Source: Maricaulis sp. (GTDB taxonomy: Bacteria; Pseudomonadota; Alphaproteobacteria; Caulobacterales; Maricaulaceae). From it: a DNA stretch of 64,000 bases. Of this stretch, positions 31,301 through 38,285 are shown in pieces (within the stretch, counting starts at the first letter, position 1; each line of letters starts with the position of its first letter). Location of the stretch: contig NZ_JAEPOL010000011.1 of assembly GCF_017642925.1 (NCBI RefSeq), positions 1 through 64,000 of the forward strand. The letters run 5' to 3'. The position numbers and the translations under genes are program-made. The notes below the pieces were generated by a model. It worked only from the letters and a program-made list of their open reading frames with translations, was not told the DNA's origin and did no database searches.

Positions 31301-31765
31301 TACCTGCTCGAAGCCCGTGCCTATTCCGAGCTGGGCCGTCACGAGCAGGCGCTGGAACTGATCGCGTCCGATCGCTCGGCCCCCGCCAACCGGCTGCGTG
31401 CCGATATCGCCTGGACCCAGCGCGACTGGCCGATGGCCGGCCGGCGGCTCGAGGCCCTGCTGGGCAACCGCTTTGCCGATACCGAGCCGCTGGATGCGTC
31501 CGAACAGGCCGATGTCATGCGTGCGGCGATTGCCTATTCCTTGGCCCGCGACACCGAAGCCGCCGTGCGGCTGGGCGAGCGTTATGGCGAGGCCATGGCC
31601 GGGACGGAACAGGCCGCAGCGTTCGAGCTGCTGACCGACGAAAGCGCGCCGGCGGGCAATGCCCGCTTCTCCGATCTCGCCACGCGGATCGCCAGCATCG
31701 ACACGCTGGACGCTTTCATGGAGCCCTTCCGCGACCGCTTCACCAATAGTGGCGGACCGAGCTAG
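28337..31765 (+). CDS. Large exported protein with AMIN-like N-terminal part and TPR-like C-terminal part
   Basis: A 1142-aa protein with a Sec signal peptide (about 1-26, ending STALAQ). Residues about 30-560 contain repeated beta-rich segments of AMIN-like character (RIVIDYDD, YTRIEFLWPREVGFELAQSG with ATIRFD, LRVEFDWAAPLGAAVFRRGE with VWIVFD) linked by Ala/Pro/Glu-rich spacers. Residues about 620-1100 are helical repeats of TPR type (LARFLLANELAPEALGMLDL, DYAAAQDLLYQAEAGEP). The start is a TTG at 28337 inside the end of motE; no better in-frame start gives a signal peptide. Location and coupling suggest a periplasmic or envelope motor component, but the function is not known. Confidence 0.75.
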   Translation: MPKAARHIASLTGGLTLALLGSTALAQTAGAFVVERTGAGARIVIDYDDAIANARPSAAADVEHTVLIVRLSEPLEADVAGLADQLGNLAARARLDRDGSTLRIALNQTADAHVSSSYDQVAIDIVPVGAPAPAPIVSPREAREREEARQAAERAANPPPVPLVDALPVQYRVGQATEYTRIEFLWPREVGFELAQSGNTATIRFDAPADIELGRLRGSPPRFLENVRGERDVNDWVLTLDVTDGVEVRAWNEGGRVVVDLPDPDVASAAALLAQLGDLSAETGGEAEPEETVPEEAADTVSVADATETPARGPAQLQPEPAAEPRPAEDEPVADTQYVSADAPIVAEGGDPVPADGRVRANVSEFNGDLRVEFDWAAPLGAAVFRRGEAVWIVFDAAADIDLREMEMANRRHVRDYTAVRGEDWSAARIAVPSTSQAEARIEGARWTVVFSERIDSPPRPINVRRDARRTRPGRILMDIADPRAIRWIEDPVVGDRIGVVTAGAPVQGLTARRDFVGGALLPSAQGGAVEAIAEDIEISLITSGVAISRPEGLNLSPASEAAAAGAESSVLSNISSPALIYFDAWDGDSYFRRDWNARLRRAALEEGTDGKIALARFLLANELAPEALGMLDLAIQQDASLANDPHVRSLQGVASYMMDRLTDAQTYFSHPALAVDPAADLWRAMTAVGEERWADARRRFASGDSTIYYYPPVWQSRFLVAHARAAMELRDYAAAQDLLYQAEAGEPDDRTRREAQYIQARLAEADGQIEQAIALLQDLSDSGDAQMEAKALSDLYRLQLAAGQITRTEAIDALENLRFRWRGDTIELDTVRALGELYVSAGEYARGLETMDTAQARFPDTEAGRRIGEDMDAIFRRLFLDGEADRMDPVESVAIFYEYQHLVPIGADGDRMVRRLAERLIAFDLLDPASELLQHQVEYRLREPLARARVATDLAVVYLMDRRYEDAINALRTSRIAGLSEELRNERYLLEARAYSELGRHEQALELIASDRSAPANRLRADIAWTQRDWPMAGRRLEALLGNRFADTEPLDASEQADVMRAAIAYSLARDTEAAVRLGERYGEAMAGTEQAAAFELLTDESAPAGNARFSDLATRIASIDTLDAFMEPFRDRFTNSGGPS

Positions 31766-31865
31766 GGCTGTTGCTCCGGCTGCGCTGACATATCTCTCAT
31801 CGGAACGACACTGGCCTGCGCGGACGCGCCGCGGAGCGTGATGCGTCGTGGGCGACCGGCCCGGG

Positions 31866-32621
31866 TCAGCCCCCGCCTATCGTCCCGAAACTCTGCATCA
31901 GCGAGCCGGTGACGAGGCGCCAGCCGTCGATCAGGACGAAGAAGATCAGCTTGAAGGGCAGGGAAATCACGATCGGCGGCAGCATCATCATACCCATCGA
32001 CATGAGGATGGAGGAGACGACGAGGTCGATGATCAGGAAGGGGATGAAGAGCAGGAAGCCGATCTCGAAGGCGCGGCGCAGTTCGGAGATCATGAAGGCA
32101 GGCGCGACGATCCAGAATGAGGTGGCTTCCGGCGTATCGGGCAGGGGCTGTTCCGACATCTCGATGAACAGCGCCAGATCGTCCTCGCGCGTGTGGGCCA
32201 GCATGAAGGTCTTCAGCGGACCGGTCGACAGGTCGAAAGCTTCGGTCAGCTCGATCTCGTCTTCCATCAGCGGCTGGATGCCCTGTTCGTATGACTGGGT
32301 GAAGACCGGTGCCATGATGAAGCCGGTCAGGAAGATCGCCAGCGAGACGAGAACGGCGTTCGGCGGGCTCTGCTGCAGGCCCAGCCCGGTGCGCAGCAGG
32401 GACAGAACGACGATGATCCGCACAAAGCTGGTCGTCATGATGACGATGGAAGGCGCCAGCGACAGGACGGTGAGCAGGGCGACCAGCTGCAGCACGCGCT
32501 CGGTCAGATCGCCCTCGGTGCCGGTATCGATCGTGATGCTCTGTGCCTCGGCGCCCGCACCCAGAAGGGTGATGATGCCCAGGACGAAGAGCGCAGCGCA
32601 GACCCAGAAGCCCTTTTTCAT
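31866..32621 (-). CDS. fliP: Flagellar export apparatus protein FliP
   Basis: A 251-aa inner-membrane export-gate protein. A cleavable signal (about 1-26) precedes the mature part. FliP signatures are SIVIMTTSFVRIIVVLSLLR, TGLGLQQSPPNAVLVSLAIF, FMISELRRAFEIGFLLFIPF and LIIDLVVSSILMSMGMMMLP. With FliQ and FliR it forms the core gate. Its ATG overlaps the fliO stop (ATGA). It converges with the AMIN/TPR gene across a 100-base gap with no clear terminator. Confidence 0.96.
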   Translation of the reverse strand: MKKGFWVCAALFVLGIITLLGAGAEAQSITIDTGTEGDLTERVLQLVALLTVLSLAPSIVIMTTSFVRIIVVLSLLRTGLGLQQSPPNAVLVSLAIFLTGFIMAPVFTQSYEQGIQPLMEDEIELTEAFDLSTGPLKTFMLAHTREDDLALFIEMSEQPLPDTPEATSFWIVAPAFMISELRRAFEIGFLLFIPFLIIDLVVSSILMSMGMMMLPPIVISLPFKLIFFVLIDGWRLVTGSLMQSFGTIGGG

Positions 32622-32947
32622 GCCGCATCCCCCGTCTCGATGGCCTGTGCCGGGCGTGCGGCGGCCGGCCGGCTGGCCAGCACGGTTTCCGCTTCCGCTC
32701 CCAGAAGGACCACATGTTCGGTGTCGTCAGCCTGCACGATGACCACGCGGCGGCGCGGGTCGATCACCAGGGTTTCCTTGAGGCTCAGCCGGCGCTCCAT
32801 GCCGGCGCCGAAGCCGCGCAGACCGGTCATGCCCTGCAGGATCCAGCCGCGGCGCACGGCATAGCCGAACAGGCCGAGTGCGCCGACCAGCACGGCAAGC
32901 ACCGAAACGGCGAAGAAATAGTGGGTCCAGTCGACGATATCGGTCAT
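32618..32947 (-). CDS. fliO: Flagellar biosynthesis protein FliO
   Basis: A 109-aa protein with one N-terminal membrane span (YFFAVSVLAVLVGALGLFGY at about 10-29) and a cytoplasmic domain with the FliO-type strands RLSLKETLVIDPRRRVVIVQ and DDTEHVVLLGAEAETVL. FliO helps assemble or stabilise FliP. It is transcribed with fliP, and divergent from flgB across a 106-base region holding a CtrA box. Confidence 0.88.
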   Translation of the reverse strand: MTDIVDWTHYFFAVSVLAVLVGALGLFGYAVRRGWILQGMTGLRGFGAGMERRLSLKETLVIDPRRRVVIVQADDTEHVVLLGAEAETVLASRPAAARPAQAIETGDAA

Positions 32948-32993
32948 CGGGCCTTTGCCTCATAAGAGATTACCCGCTTGTCCGGTGATGCGG

Positions 32994-33008
32994 TTAAGTG
33001 CGCGTTAA
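32994..33008. promoter_or_regulatory. CtrA box between fliO and flgB
   Basis: TTAA-GTGCGCG-TTAA is a perfect TTAA-N7-TTAA site, 46 bases before both the flgB and the fliO start codons, so it could serve both divergent early operons. Confidence 0.72.
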
Positions 33009-33053
33009 CTGTGACGGCGCACCTTCGTTAACGGTAGAAAAGGGGATTCGCGG

Positions 33054-33494
33054 ATGCGGCCCGACGACGTGTCAGTGCTGGCACTTCTTCGACAGTCGAT
33101 GAGCTTCAACACCGAGCGCCAGCGGGTGATCTCGGAGAATGTGGCCAATGCGAACACGCCCGGCTACACCGCGAAGGATCTCGACGAGAGCGAATTCAAT
33201 CGCGCGGTACAGCGCCAGTTGCGCGGCCACGAGGCCGGCAATGGCCCGTCGCGCGTGCGCATGCTGACCAGCGAGGCCGGGCACATGTCCGGTTCTGCCG
33301 GCGGTTCGGCGTCGCGCAACTGGGAAGCGTCCGACGCGCCGGATTCCGAAACCACGGTCAACGGCAATTCGGTCGTGCTGGAAGAACAGATGGTGCGGGC
33401 CCAGGAAACGCGCATGCAGTACGAGAGCGCGCTGACCCTGTACCAGAAGAGCCTGGGGCTGATCCGTATGGCGATCAAGCCGGCCGGCCGCTAA
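33054..33494 (+). CDS. flgB: Flagellar proximal rod protein FlgB
   Basis: A 146-aa rod subunit with the usual ends: SFNTERQRVISENVANANTP near residues 17-36 and the C-terminal EEQMVRAQETRMQYESALTL. A Gly/Ser-rich loop (about 85-100) sits in the middle. First gene of flgB-flgC-fliE, with 15 bases to flgC. The start at 33054 follows AAAAGGGG. Confidence 0.94.
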   Translation: MRPDDVSVLALLRQSMSFNTERQRVISENVANANTPGYTAKDLDESEFNRAVQRQLRGHEAGNGPSRVRMLTSEAGHMSGSAGGSASRNWEASDAPDSETTVNGNSVVLEEQMVRAQETRMQYESALTLYQKSLGLIRMAIKPAGR

Positions 33495-33509
33495 GTGAGG
33501 AGCTAGAGG

Positions 33510-33923
33510 ATGAGCGACGCATCTGACGCCATGTCGATCTCCGCTGCCGGCCTGCGGGCCCAGGCAGCGCGCATGCGCATCATCTCGGAAAACCTGGCCA
33601 ACGCCGATTCCACGGCGCGCGAGCCGGGCGGGGATCCCTATCGCCGCCAGATCCCGGTCTTCGAGGCCGAGCTGGATCGCGTGACGGGGCTGAACCATGT
33701 CCGCATGAATGATGTCGCCTATGACCAGACCGAGTTCACGCTGGAATTCGACCCGGGCCACCCGGCCGCGGATGAAGCCGGCTATGTGCGCACCTCTAAT
33801 GTCGAGACCCTGGTCGAGATGATGGATATGCGCGAGGCGATGCGCTCCTACGAAGCCAATCTGAACATGATCGAAAACAGCCGGCGCATGCAGGAGCGTA
33901 CGCTGGACCTGCTGCGCCGCTAG
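33510..33923 (+). CDS. flgC: Flagellar proximal rod protein FlgC
   Basis: A 137-aa rod subunit. MSISAAGLRAQAARMRIISE near residues 8-27, NLANADSTAREPGGDPYRRQ, then the C-terminal GYVRTSNVETLVEMMDMREA and MRSYEANLNMIENSRRM. Strong ribosome site (GAGGAGCTAGAGG region) before the ATG. Middle gene of flgB-flgC-fliE. Confidence 0.95.
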   Translation: MSDASDAMSISAAGLRAQAARMRIISENLANADSTAREPGGDPYRRQIPVFEAELDRVTGLNHVRMNDVAYDQTEFTLEFDPGHPAADEAGYVRTSNVETLVEMMDMREAMRSYEANLNMIENSRRMQERTLDLLRR

Positions 33924-33961
33924 AACCGCGCGCGCCGCTCTCAGAATGAGGATGTGAGCCC

Positions 33962-34276
33962 ATGGCTGCCGATCTTTCCGCCGTCCAGGCCTATCAGGCC
34001 GCGGTCCGTGCCGCCCAGCAATCAGTGGGTGGCGCCAAGGAAGCCGAAGCGACACCGTCGCTCGACTTCGGCAATATGGTCTCCTCGGCCATTGCCGATA
34101 CCTCCGGCGCCCTGGCCAATGCCGAACAGATGACCGCCGCCGCGGCTGCCGGCGAAGCCGAGTTGCTGGACGTAGTCACGGCCGTGTCCGCCGCCGAGAT
34201 CTCGCTGGAAACCGTCGTTGCCGTGCGCGACGAGGTGGTCCGCGCCTACCAGGAAATCCTGCGCATGCCGATCTAG
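33962..34276 (+). CDS. fliE: Flagellar hook-basal body protein FliE
   Basis: A 104-aa protein joining the MS ring to the rod. After a polar N-terminus it has SLDFGNMVSSAIADTSGALA and the conserved C-terminal AAEISLETVVAVRDEVVRAY, QEILRMPI. In many alphaproteobacteria fliQ follows fliE directly; here a terminator and four DUF885 genes on the opposite strand intervene before fliQ. Confidence 0.94.
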   Translation: MAADLSAVQAYQAAVRAAQQSVGGAKEAEATPSLDFGNMVSSAIADTSGALANAEQMTAAAAAGEAELLDVVTAVSAAEISLETVVAVRDEVVRAYQEILRMPI

Positions 34277-34300
34277 CGCCGCTGACAGATACAATCAGAT

Positions 34301-34335
34301 AAAAGACCCCGGCCGTGGCCGGGGTCTTTTTCTTT
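34301..34335. terminator. Bidirectional terminator between fliE and the first DUF885 gene
   Basis: AAAAGACCCCGGCC mirrors GGCCGGGGTCTTTTT. The plus strand ends in TTTTTCTTTC and the minus strand in a run of T residues, so it can serve both convergent units. Confidence 0.9.
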
Positions 34336-34341
34336 CTGCTT

Positions 34342-36195
34342 CTATTGCGCGGACTGGACCGAGGCCGTCCAGGCCTCGACTTCCTCGGTCAGCATCGACA
34401 GCGGGATCTGGCCCGAGGCGAGAACCGTGTCGTGGAAGGCGCGAACGTCGAAGGCATCGCCCAGCGTGCGCTCGGCCTGCTCGCGCAGGGCGACGATATG
34501 GTTCTTGCCGACCTGGTAGGCTGTCGCCTGACCGGGGAAGACCACATAGCGCTCGACCGCCGGGATGATGTCGGCGTCGGAATTGGGCGTGTTCTCCTGC
34601 AGGTAGGCGATGGCCTCTTCGCGCGACCAGCCATTGGCGTGCAGGCCTGTATCGACCACCAGGCGGCAGGCCCGCCACAGCTCCATCGCGATACGGCCGG
34701 CATTGAGATACGGGTCTGAATACAGCCCCATCTCGACCGGCAGGGATTCCGCATACAGACCCCAGCCTTCCGCATAGGCGGTGTAGCCGACAAACTGGCG
34801 GAAGCGGGGGAGGTTTTCCATTTCCTGCTGGATCGAACGCTGCAGGTGGTGGCCCGGAATGCCTTCATGATAGGCCAGCGTTGCCATCTGGTAGATGGGC
34901 ACGCTCGTCATGTCGCGCAGATTGACATAATAGACCGCGGGCCGTGAGCCGTCGGGCGTGGCGTTCTCGTAGAAGGCCAGGCCGGCGCCGGCTTCGCGGA
35001 AGGGTTCCACCCGCCGCACGACCAGTTCCGCTTCGGGCAGGGTGCCGAAGAATTCGGGCAGGCGTTCGCGCACCGTCTCAATGATTTCCGTTGCACGTTG
35101 CATGTAGGCCTCGCGGCCCTCATCTGTATCCGGATAGTAGAATTGCGGATCCTCGCGCAGGAAGACGAAGAAGTCCTGCAGGCTGCCCTCGAAACCGGTC
35201 TGCGCCATCACCTCGCGCATCTCCGCATGCAGCCGGTCGACCTCTGCCAGGCCGAGCGCGTGGATCTCCTGCGCCGTCATGTCGGTCGTGGTGAAGCCGG
35301 CGAGCAGATTGTTGTAGAAGGCTTCGCCATCGGGCAGGTCCGCGACGCCATCGGCCGTCGCCGAACGGTCCCGATGATCTACCAGCATGGCTTCAAGACG
35401 CGCATAAACCGGTCCGAAGTCTTCGAGCAGTGCCGTGCGGGCCTGGTCCAGAAGGGCGGCCTGTTCGGTATCTGTCAGGTCGAGTGCGCCGACCTTGCGC
35501 TGGAAGTCTGCCCAGAGGGGATGATCCGGACCGTCATCGAAGGGGGCACCGGTCTGCAGGCCCTGCACGGTGGACAGGACGCGGTCATAGACCCAGGCGG
35601 GCGCCTCGATGCCCTGCGCGAACCGGTATTCGGCCTCGGCGATGTGCATGTCCATCACATCGTCCAGGGCCGAGAGGCGCTGGATATAGGCTTCGGCATG
35701 GCCGGCGGTTTCGATGCGGTGCTGGCCGATCAGGAAAGCCAGATAGCCGGTGTGCGGTCCGAACAGCTGGTTGAAGACATAGCCGTAGCGGTCGAAGGGT
35801 TCGGACTCCGCCGCGCGTTCGGCGCTGTACTCGAACAGGCGCCAGGACATCTGGCCCACCGGGTCGAGTGCGTCGAAGTCGAACCGCGTGCGCATCTCTT
35901 CAAGCCGGGCCAGGCTGCGCTGGTTCGCGGCCTCAAGTGCCTCCGGGCTGATATCGTTCCAGCGGCCATAATCCTCGTCGATAATGCCCAGGCCGGTCTT
36001 GTTGGCCGGGAAGTATTCCAGTTCTTCCTCGAAATTGCCTGCGAACCAGGCGTTCAGACGGTCGGTCTCCGTTTCCTGCGAGATGCTCTGGCGCGCGGTG
36101 TCCTGTGCGAATGCAGGTGCCGCGGCGGCTCCCGTTGCGATGATGCAGGTCGCCAGCACGACAGCACGCAGCGGTGCGATTTTGGCAAATGACAT
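34342..36195 (-). CDS. DUF885 peptidase-like protein, paralog 1 (soluble, exported)
   Basis: A 617-aa DUF885 protein, a family related to zinc metallopeptidases. The signature YHEGIPGHHLQ starts at about His443, and AYAEGWGLYAESL about 40 residues later supplies the probable third ligand Glu. Unlike the other three paralogs it carries a plain Sec signal peptide (about 1-30, ending APAFAQ) with no lipobox cysteine, so it should be free in the periplasm. The N-terminal half (RLNAWFAGNFEEELEYFP) aligns with the paralogs. Substrates are unknown; peptidase activity is inferred from the motif. 162 bases separate it from paralog 2, including that gene's terminator. Confidence 0.9.
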   Translation of the reverse strand: MSFAKIAPLRAVVLATCIIATGAAAAPAFAQDTARQSISQETETDRLNAWFAGNFEEELEYFPANKTGLGIIDEDYGRWNDISPEALEAANQRSLARLEEMRTRFDFDALDPVGQMSWRLFEYSAERAAESEPFDRYGYVFNQLFGPHTGYLAFLIGQHRIETAGHAEAYIQRLSALDDVMDMHIAEAEYRFAQGIEAPAWVYDRVLSTVQGLQTGAPFDDGPDHPLWADFQRKVGALDLTDTEQAALLDQARTALLEDFGPVYARLEAMLVDHRDRSATADGVADLPDGEAFYNNLLAGFTTTDMTAQEIHALGLAEVDRLHAEMREVMAQTGFEGSLQDFFVFLREDPQFYYPDTDEGREAYMQRATEIIETVRERLPEFFGTLPEAELVVRRVEPFREAGAGLAFYENATPDGSRPAVYYVNLRDMTSVPIYQMATLAYHEGIPGHHLQRSIQQEMENLPRFRQFVGYTAYAEGWGLYAESLPVEMGLYSDPYLNAGRIAMELWRACRLVVDTGLHANGWSREEAIAYLQENTPNSDADIIPAVERYVVFPGQATAYQVGKNHIVALREQAERTLGDAFDVRAFHDTVLASGQIPLSMLTEEVEAWTASVQSAQ

Positions 36196-36301
36196 GATTT
36201 CCCCTCAGCCAGTTGAATCGGCAAGATCGGGGAGGCTGTCCTTCGGGACTCTGGCGCCGTGCTTACAGCGCCGTAATGGCGCGCCCGCTACCGCACAAGA
36301 A

Positions 36302-36335
36302 AAGGCCCTCCGGGTGAGCGGAGGGCCTTTCTTTG
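36302..36335 (-). terminator. Terminator of DUF885 paralog 2
   Basis: On the minus strand AAGGCCCTCCG pairs with CGGAGGGCCTT around a 6-base loop and is followed by TTCTTG, T-rich. It lies 23 bases after the gene and isolates paralog 1. Confidence 0.82.
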
Positions 36336-36357
36336 ACTGTCGACTGGGAAGGACGGC

Positions 36358-38274
36358 TTATTCCGCCGCCTGCGTCTCCGCGATCCAGTTGTTCACGCGC
36401 TCTTCCAGCACCGCCAGCGGCATGGCGCCCTGGGTCAGGACGACATCGTGGAAGTCGCGGATGTCATAGGCCTCGCCGAGGGCCTCTTCGGCCACGCCGC
36501 GCAGGCGCAGGATTTCCAGCATGCCGACCTTGTAGGCATTGGCTTGGCCCGGATAGACGATGTAGCGGTCGATGGCATTGCGCACATCGCCTTCCGGATT
36601 GGGCGTGTTTTCCAGCAGGTAGTCGACCGCTTCCTGGCGCGTCCACTGGTGATGGTGCAGGCCGGTATCGACCACGAGGCGGCAGGCCCGCCACAGCTCC
36701 ATCGCCAGCCGGCCGAAGTCGGAATAGGGGTCGGAATAGAAGCCGAACTCCTTGGGCAGGTATTCGGTGTAGAGCCCCCAGCCTTCGGTATAGGCGGTGT
36801 AGCCGCCAAAGCGCCGGAAGGCCGGCACGCCGTCCAATTCCTGCATGATGGCCAGCTGCATGTGGTGGCCCGGAATGCCTTCATGATAGGCGAGCGCTTC
36901 CATCTGGTAGGTCGGCATGTCGGCCATGTCGCGCAGATTGGCGTAGTAGACGCCGGGGCGCGTGCCGTTCGGGGCCGGGCGCTGGTAGAAGGCCTTGCCC
37001 GCCGCGTTTTCGCGGAAAGGCTCGACGCGGCGCACTTCCAGCTCGGCTTCCGGGAAGGTGTTGAACATCTGCGGCAGCGTCTCGCGCATCGTGTCGATGA
37101 GCGCGGTGGCGTCGGCGAGATAGTCGGCCCGGCCTTCATCGGTGTTGGGATAGTAGAACTGCTCGTCGGTGCGCATGAACTCGAAGAAATCCTGCAGGGA
37201 GCCTTCGAAGCCGACCTCGTCCATGATGGCGCGCATCTCGCCATGAATGCGCTCGACCTCGGACAAGCCGAGCTGGTGGATCTCCTCGGCCGACAGATCC
37301 ATCGTCGTGTAATTGTTCAGGAGGTAGTTGTAGAACTCGCCGCCATCGGGGTGTTTCCACACACCGTCATCGTCGGTGGCGACTTCCGCCTGCTCCTCGA
37401 ACAGGGCGATGATCCGCTGATAGGCGGGTTCGACGACGGTCGTCAGGGCCGCCTCGGCTTCGGCGATCAGGCGGTCCTTCTCGGCCTGGTCGATGTCCAG
37501 CGCCTCGACCTTGCCACGGAAGTCGGCCATCAGCGGGCTGTCCTCGCCGCTGTCATCGAAGGGGGCACCCGTGATGACATTGCGCGCGGTGGCGATCATC
37601 GGCTCGTAGGTCCAGCGCGGCGTCAGAATGCCCAGCTCGGCCGAGCGGCGCGAATTGGCGATATTCTGGTCGAGATAGTCGCCCATGCCTTCCAGCCTTG
37701 CGACATAGGCCTCGGCGTCAGAAAGCGTGTCCACCCGGTGATTGTTGATCAGGAAGGTGGGCGTGTTCATGTGCGGGCCCGAGCGCGGCGTGAATGTGTA
37801 GCCGTGATCGCGCCAGCGCCAGCCGGCTTCGCTTCGCTCGGCATCGTATTCGAACAGGCGCCAGGAGAGCTGGGCGCTCTCGTCCAGCGCATCGAAATCG
37901 AAATTCTCGCGCATATGGGCGAGATTGGCCTGGCCGATCTCATAGCTCTCGGCCTCGAATTCCGGCGAGGCGTCGTTCCAGCGATTGTAATCCGTCTTGC
38001 GGCCCAGATAGGTCTGGTACATCGGATTGCGGGCCAGGTTTGCCTCGAAGACTTCGTCGAACCAGGCGTTCAGGCGCTTGCTTTCGGTTTCGGTCGCATC
38101 GGCTGTCTGCGTGGTCGCATCAGCGACCTGGGCGCCGCCGGAACCCGTTTCCGGCTGATCGGCCTCGGCCGGGTCGCGGCCGGCAACAGGATGATCCTCG
38201 GCGGGTTGCGAACAGGCAGCCAGCAGGGCCAGCGCCGACGCTCCGGCCAGCCAGGTCATTGCGGTCTTCGTCAT
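36358..38274 (-). CDS. DUF885 peptidase-like lipoprotein, paralog 2
   Basis: A 638-aa DUF885 protein with a lipoprotein signal (ALALLAACSQPAED, lipidated Cys at about residue 21). The zinc-type motif YHEGIPGHHMQ begins at about His464, followed by AYTEGWGLYTEYL. The ATG at 38274 is preferred over a GTG five codons upstream because AGGGGAAGAG sits just before it. It lies 11 bases after paralog 3's stop and is probably co-transcribed with it. A long Thr/Ala/Asp-rich linker follows the lipobox, suggesting tethering to a membrane. Confidence 0.9.
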   Translation of the reverse strand: MTKTAMTWLAGASALALLAACSQPAEDHPVAGRDPAEADQPETGSGGAQVADATTQTADATETESKRLNAWFDEVFEANLARNPMYQTYLGRKTDYNRWNDASPEFEAESYEIGQANLAHMRENFDFDALDESAQLSWRLFEYDAERSEAGWRWRDHGYTFTPRSGPHMNTPTFLINNHRVDTLSDAEAYVARLEGMGDYLDQNIANSRRSAELGILTPRWTYEPMIATARNVITGAPFDDSGEDSPLMADFRGKVEALDIDQAEKDRLIAEAEAALTTVVEPAYQRIIALFEEQAEVATDDDGVWKHPDGGEFYNYLLNNYTTMDLSAEEIHQLGLSEVERIHGEMRAIMDEVGFEGSLQDFFEFMRTDEQFYYPNTDEGRADYLADATALIDTMRETLPQMFNTFPEAELEVRRVEPFRENAAGKAFYQRPAPNGTRPGVYYANLRDMADMPTYQMEALAYHEGIPGHHMQLAIMQELDGVPAFRRFGGYTAYTEGWGLYTEYLPKEFGFYSDPYSDFGRLAMELWRACRLVVDTGLHHHQWTRQEAVDYLLENTPNPEGDVRNAIDRYIVYPGQANAYKVGMLEILRLRGVAEEALGEAYDIRDFHDVVLTQGAMPLAVLEERVNNWIAETQAAE

Positions 38275-38285
38275 AACTCTTCCCC

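Noticed and set aside
29174-31342. 722-codon open frame antisense to the AMIN/TPR gene
   Set aside because: Same type of GC-driven shadow; no signal peptide, start context or family pattern.
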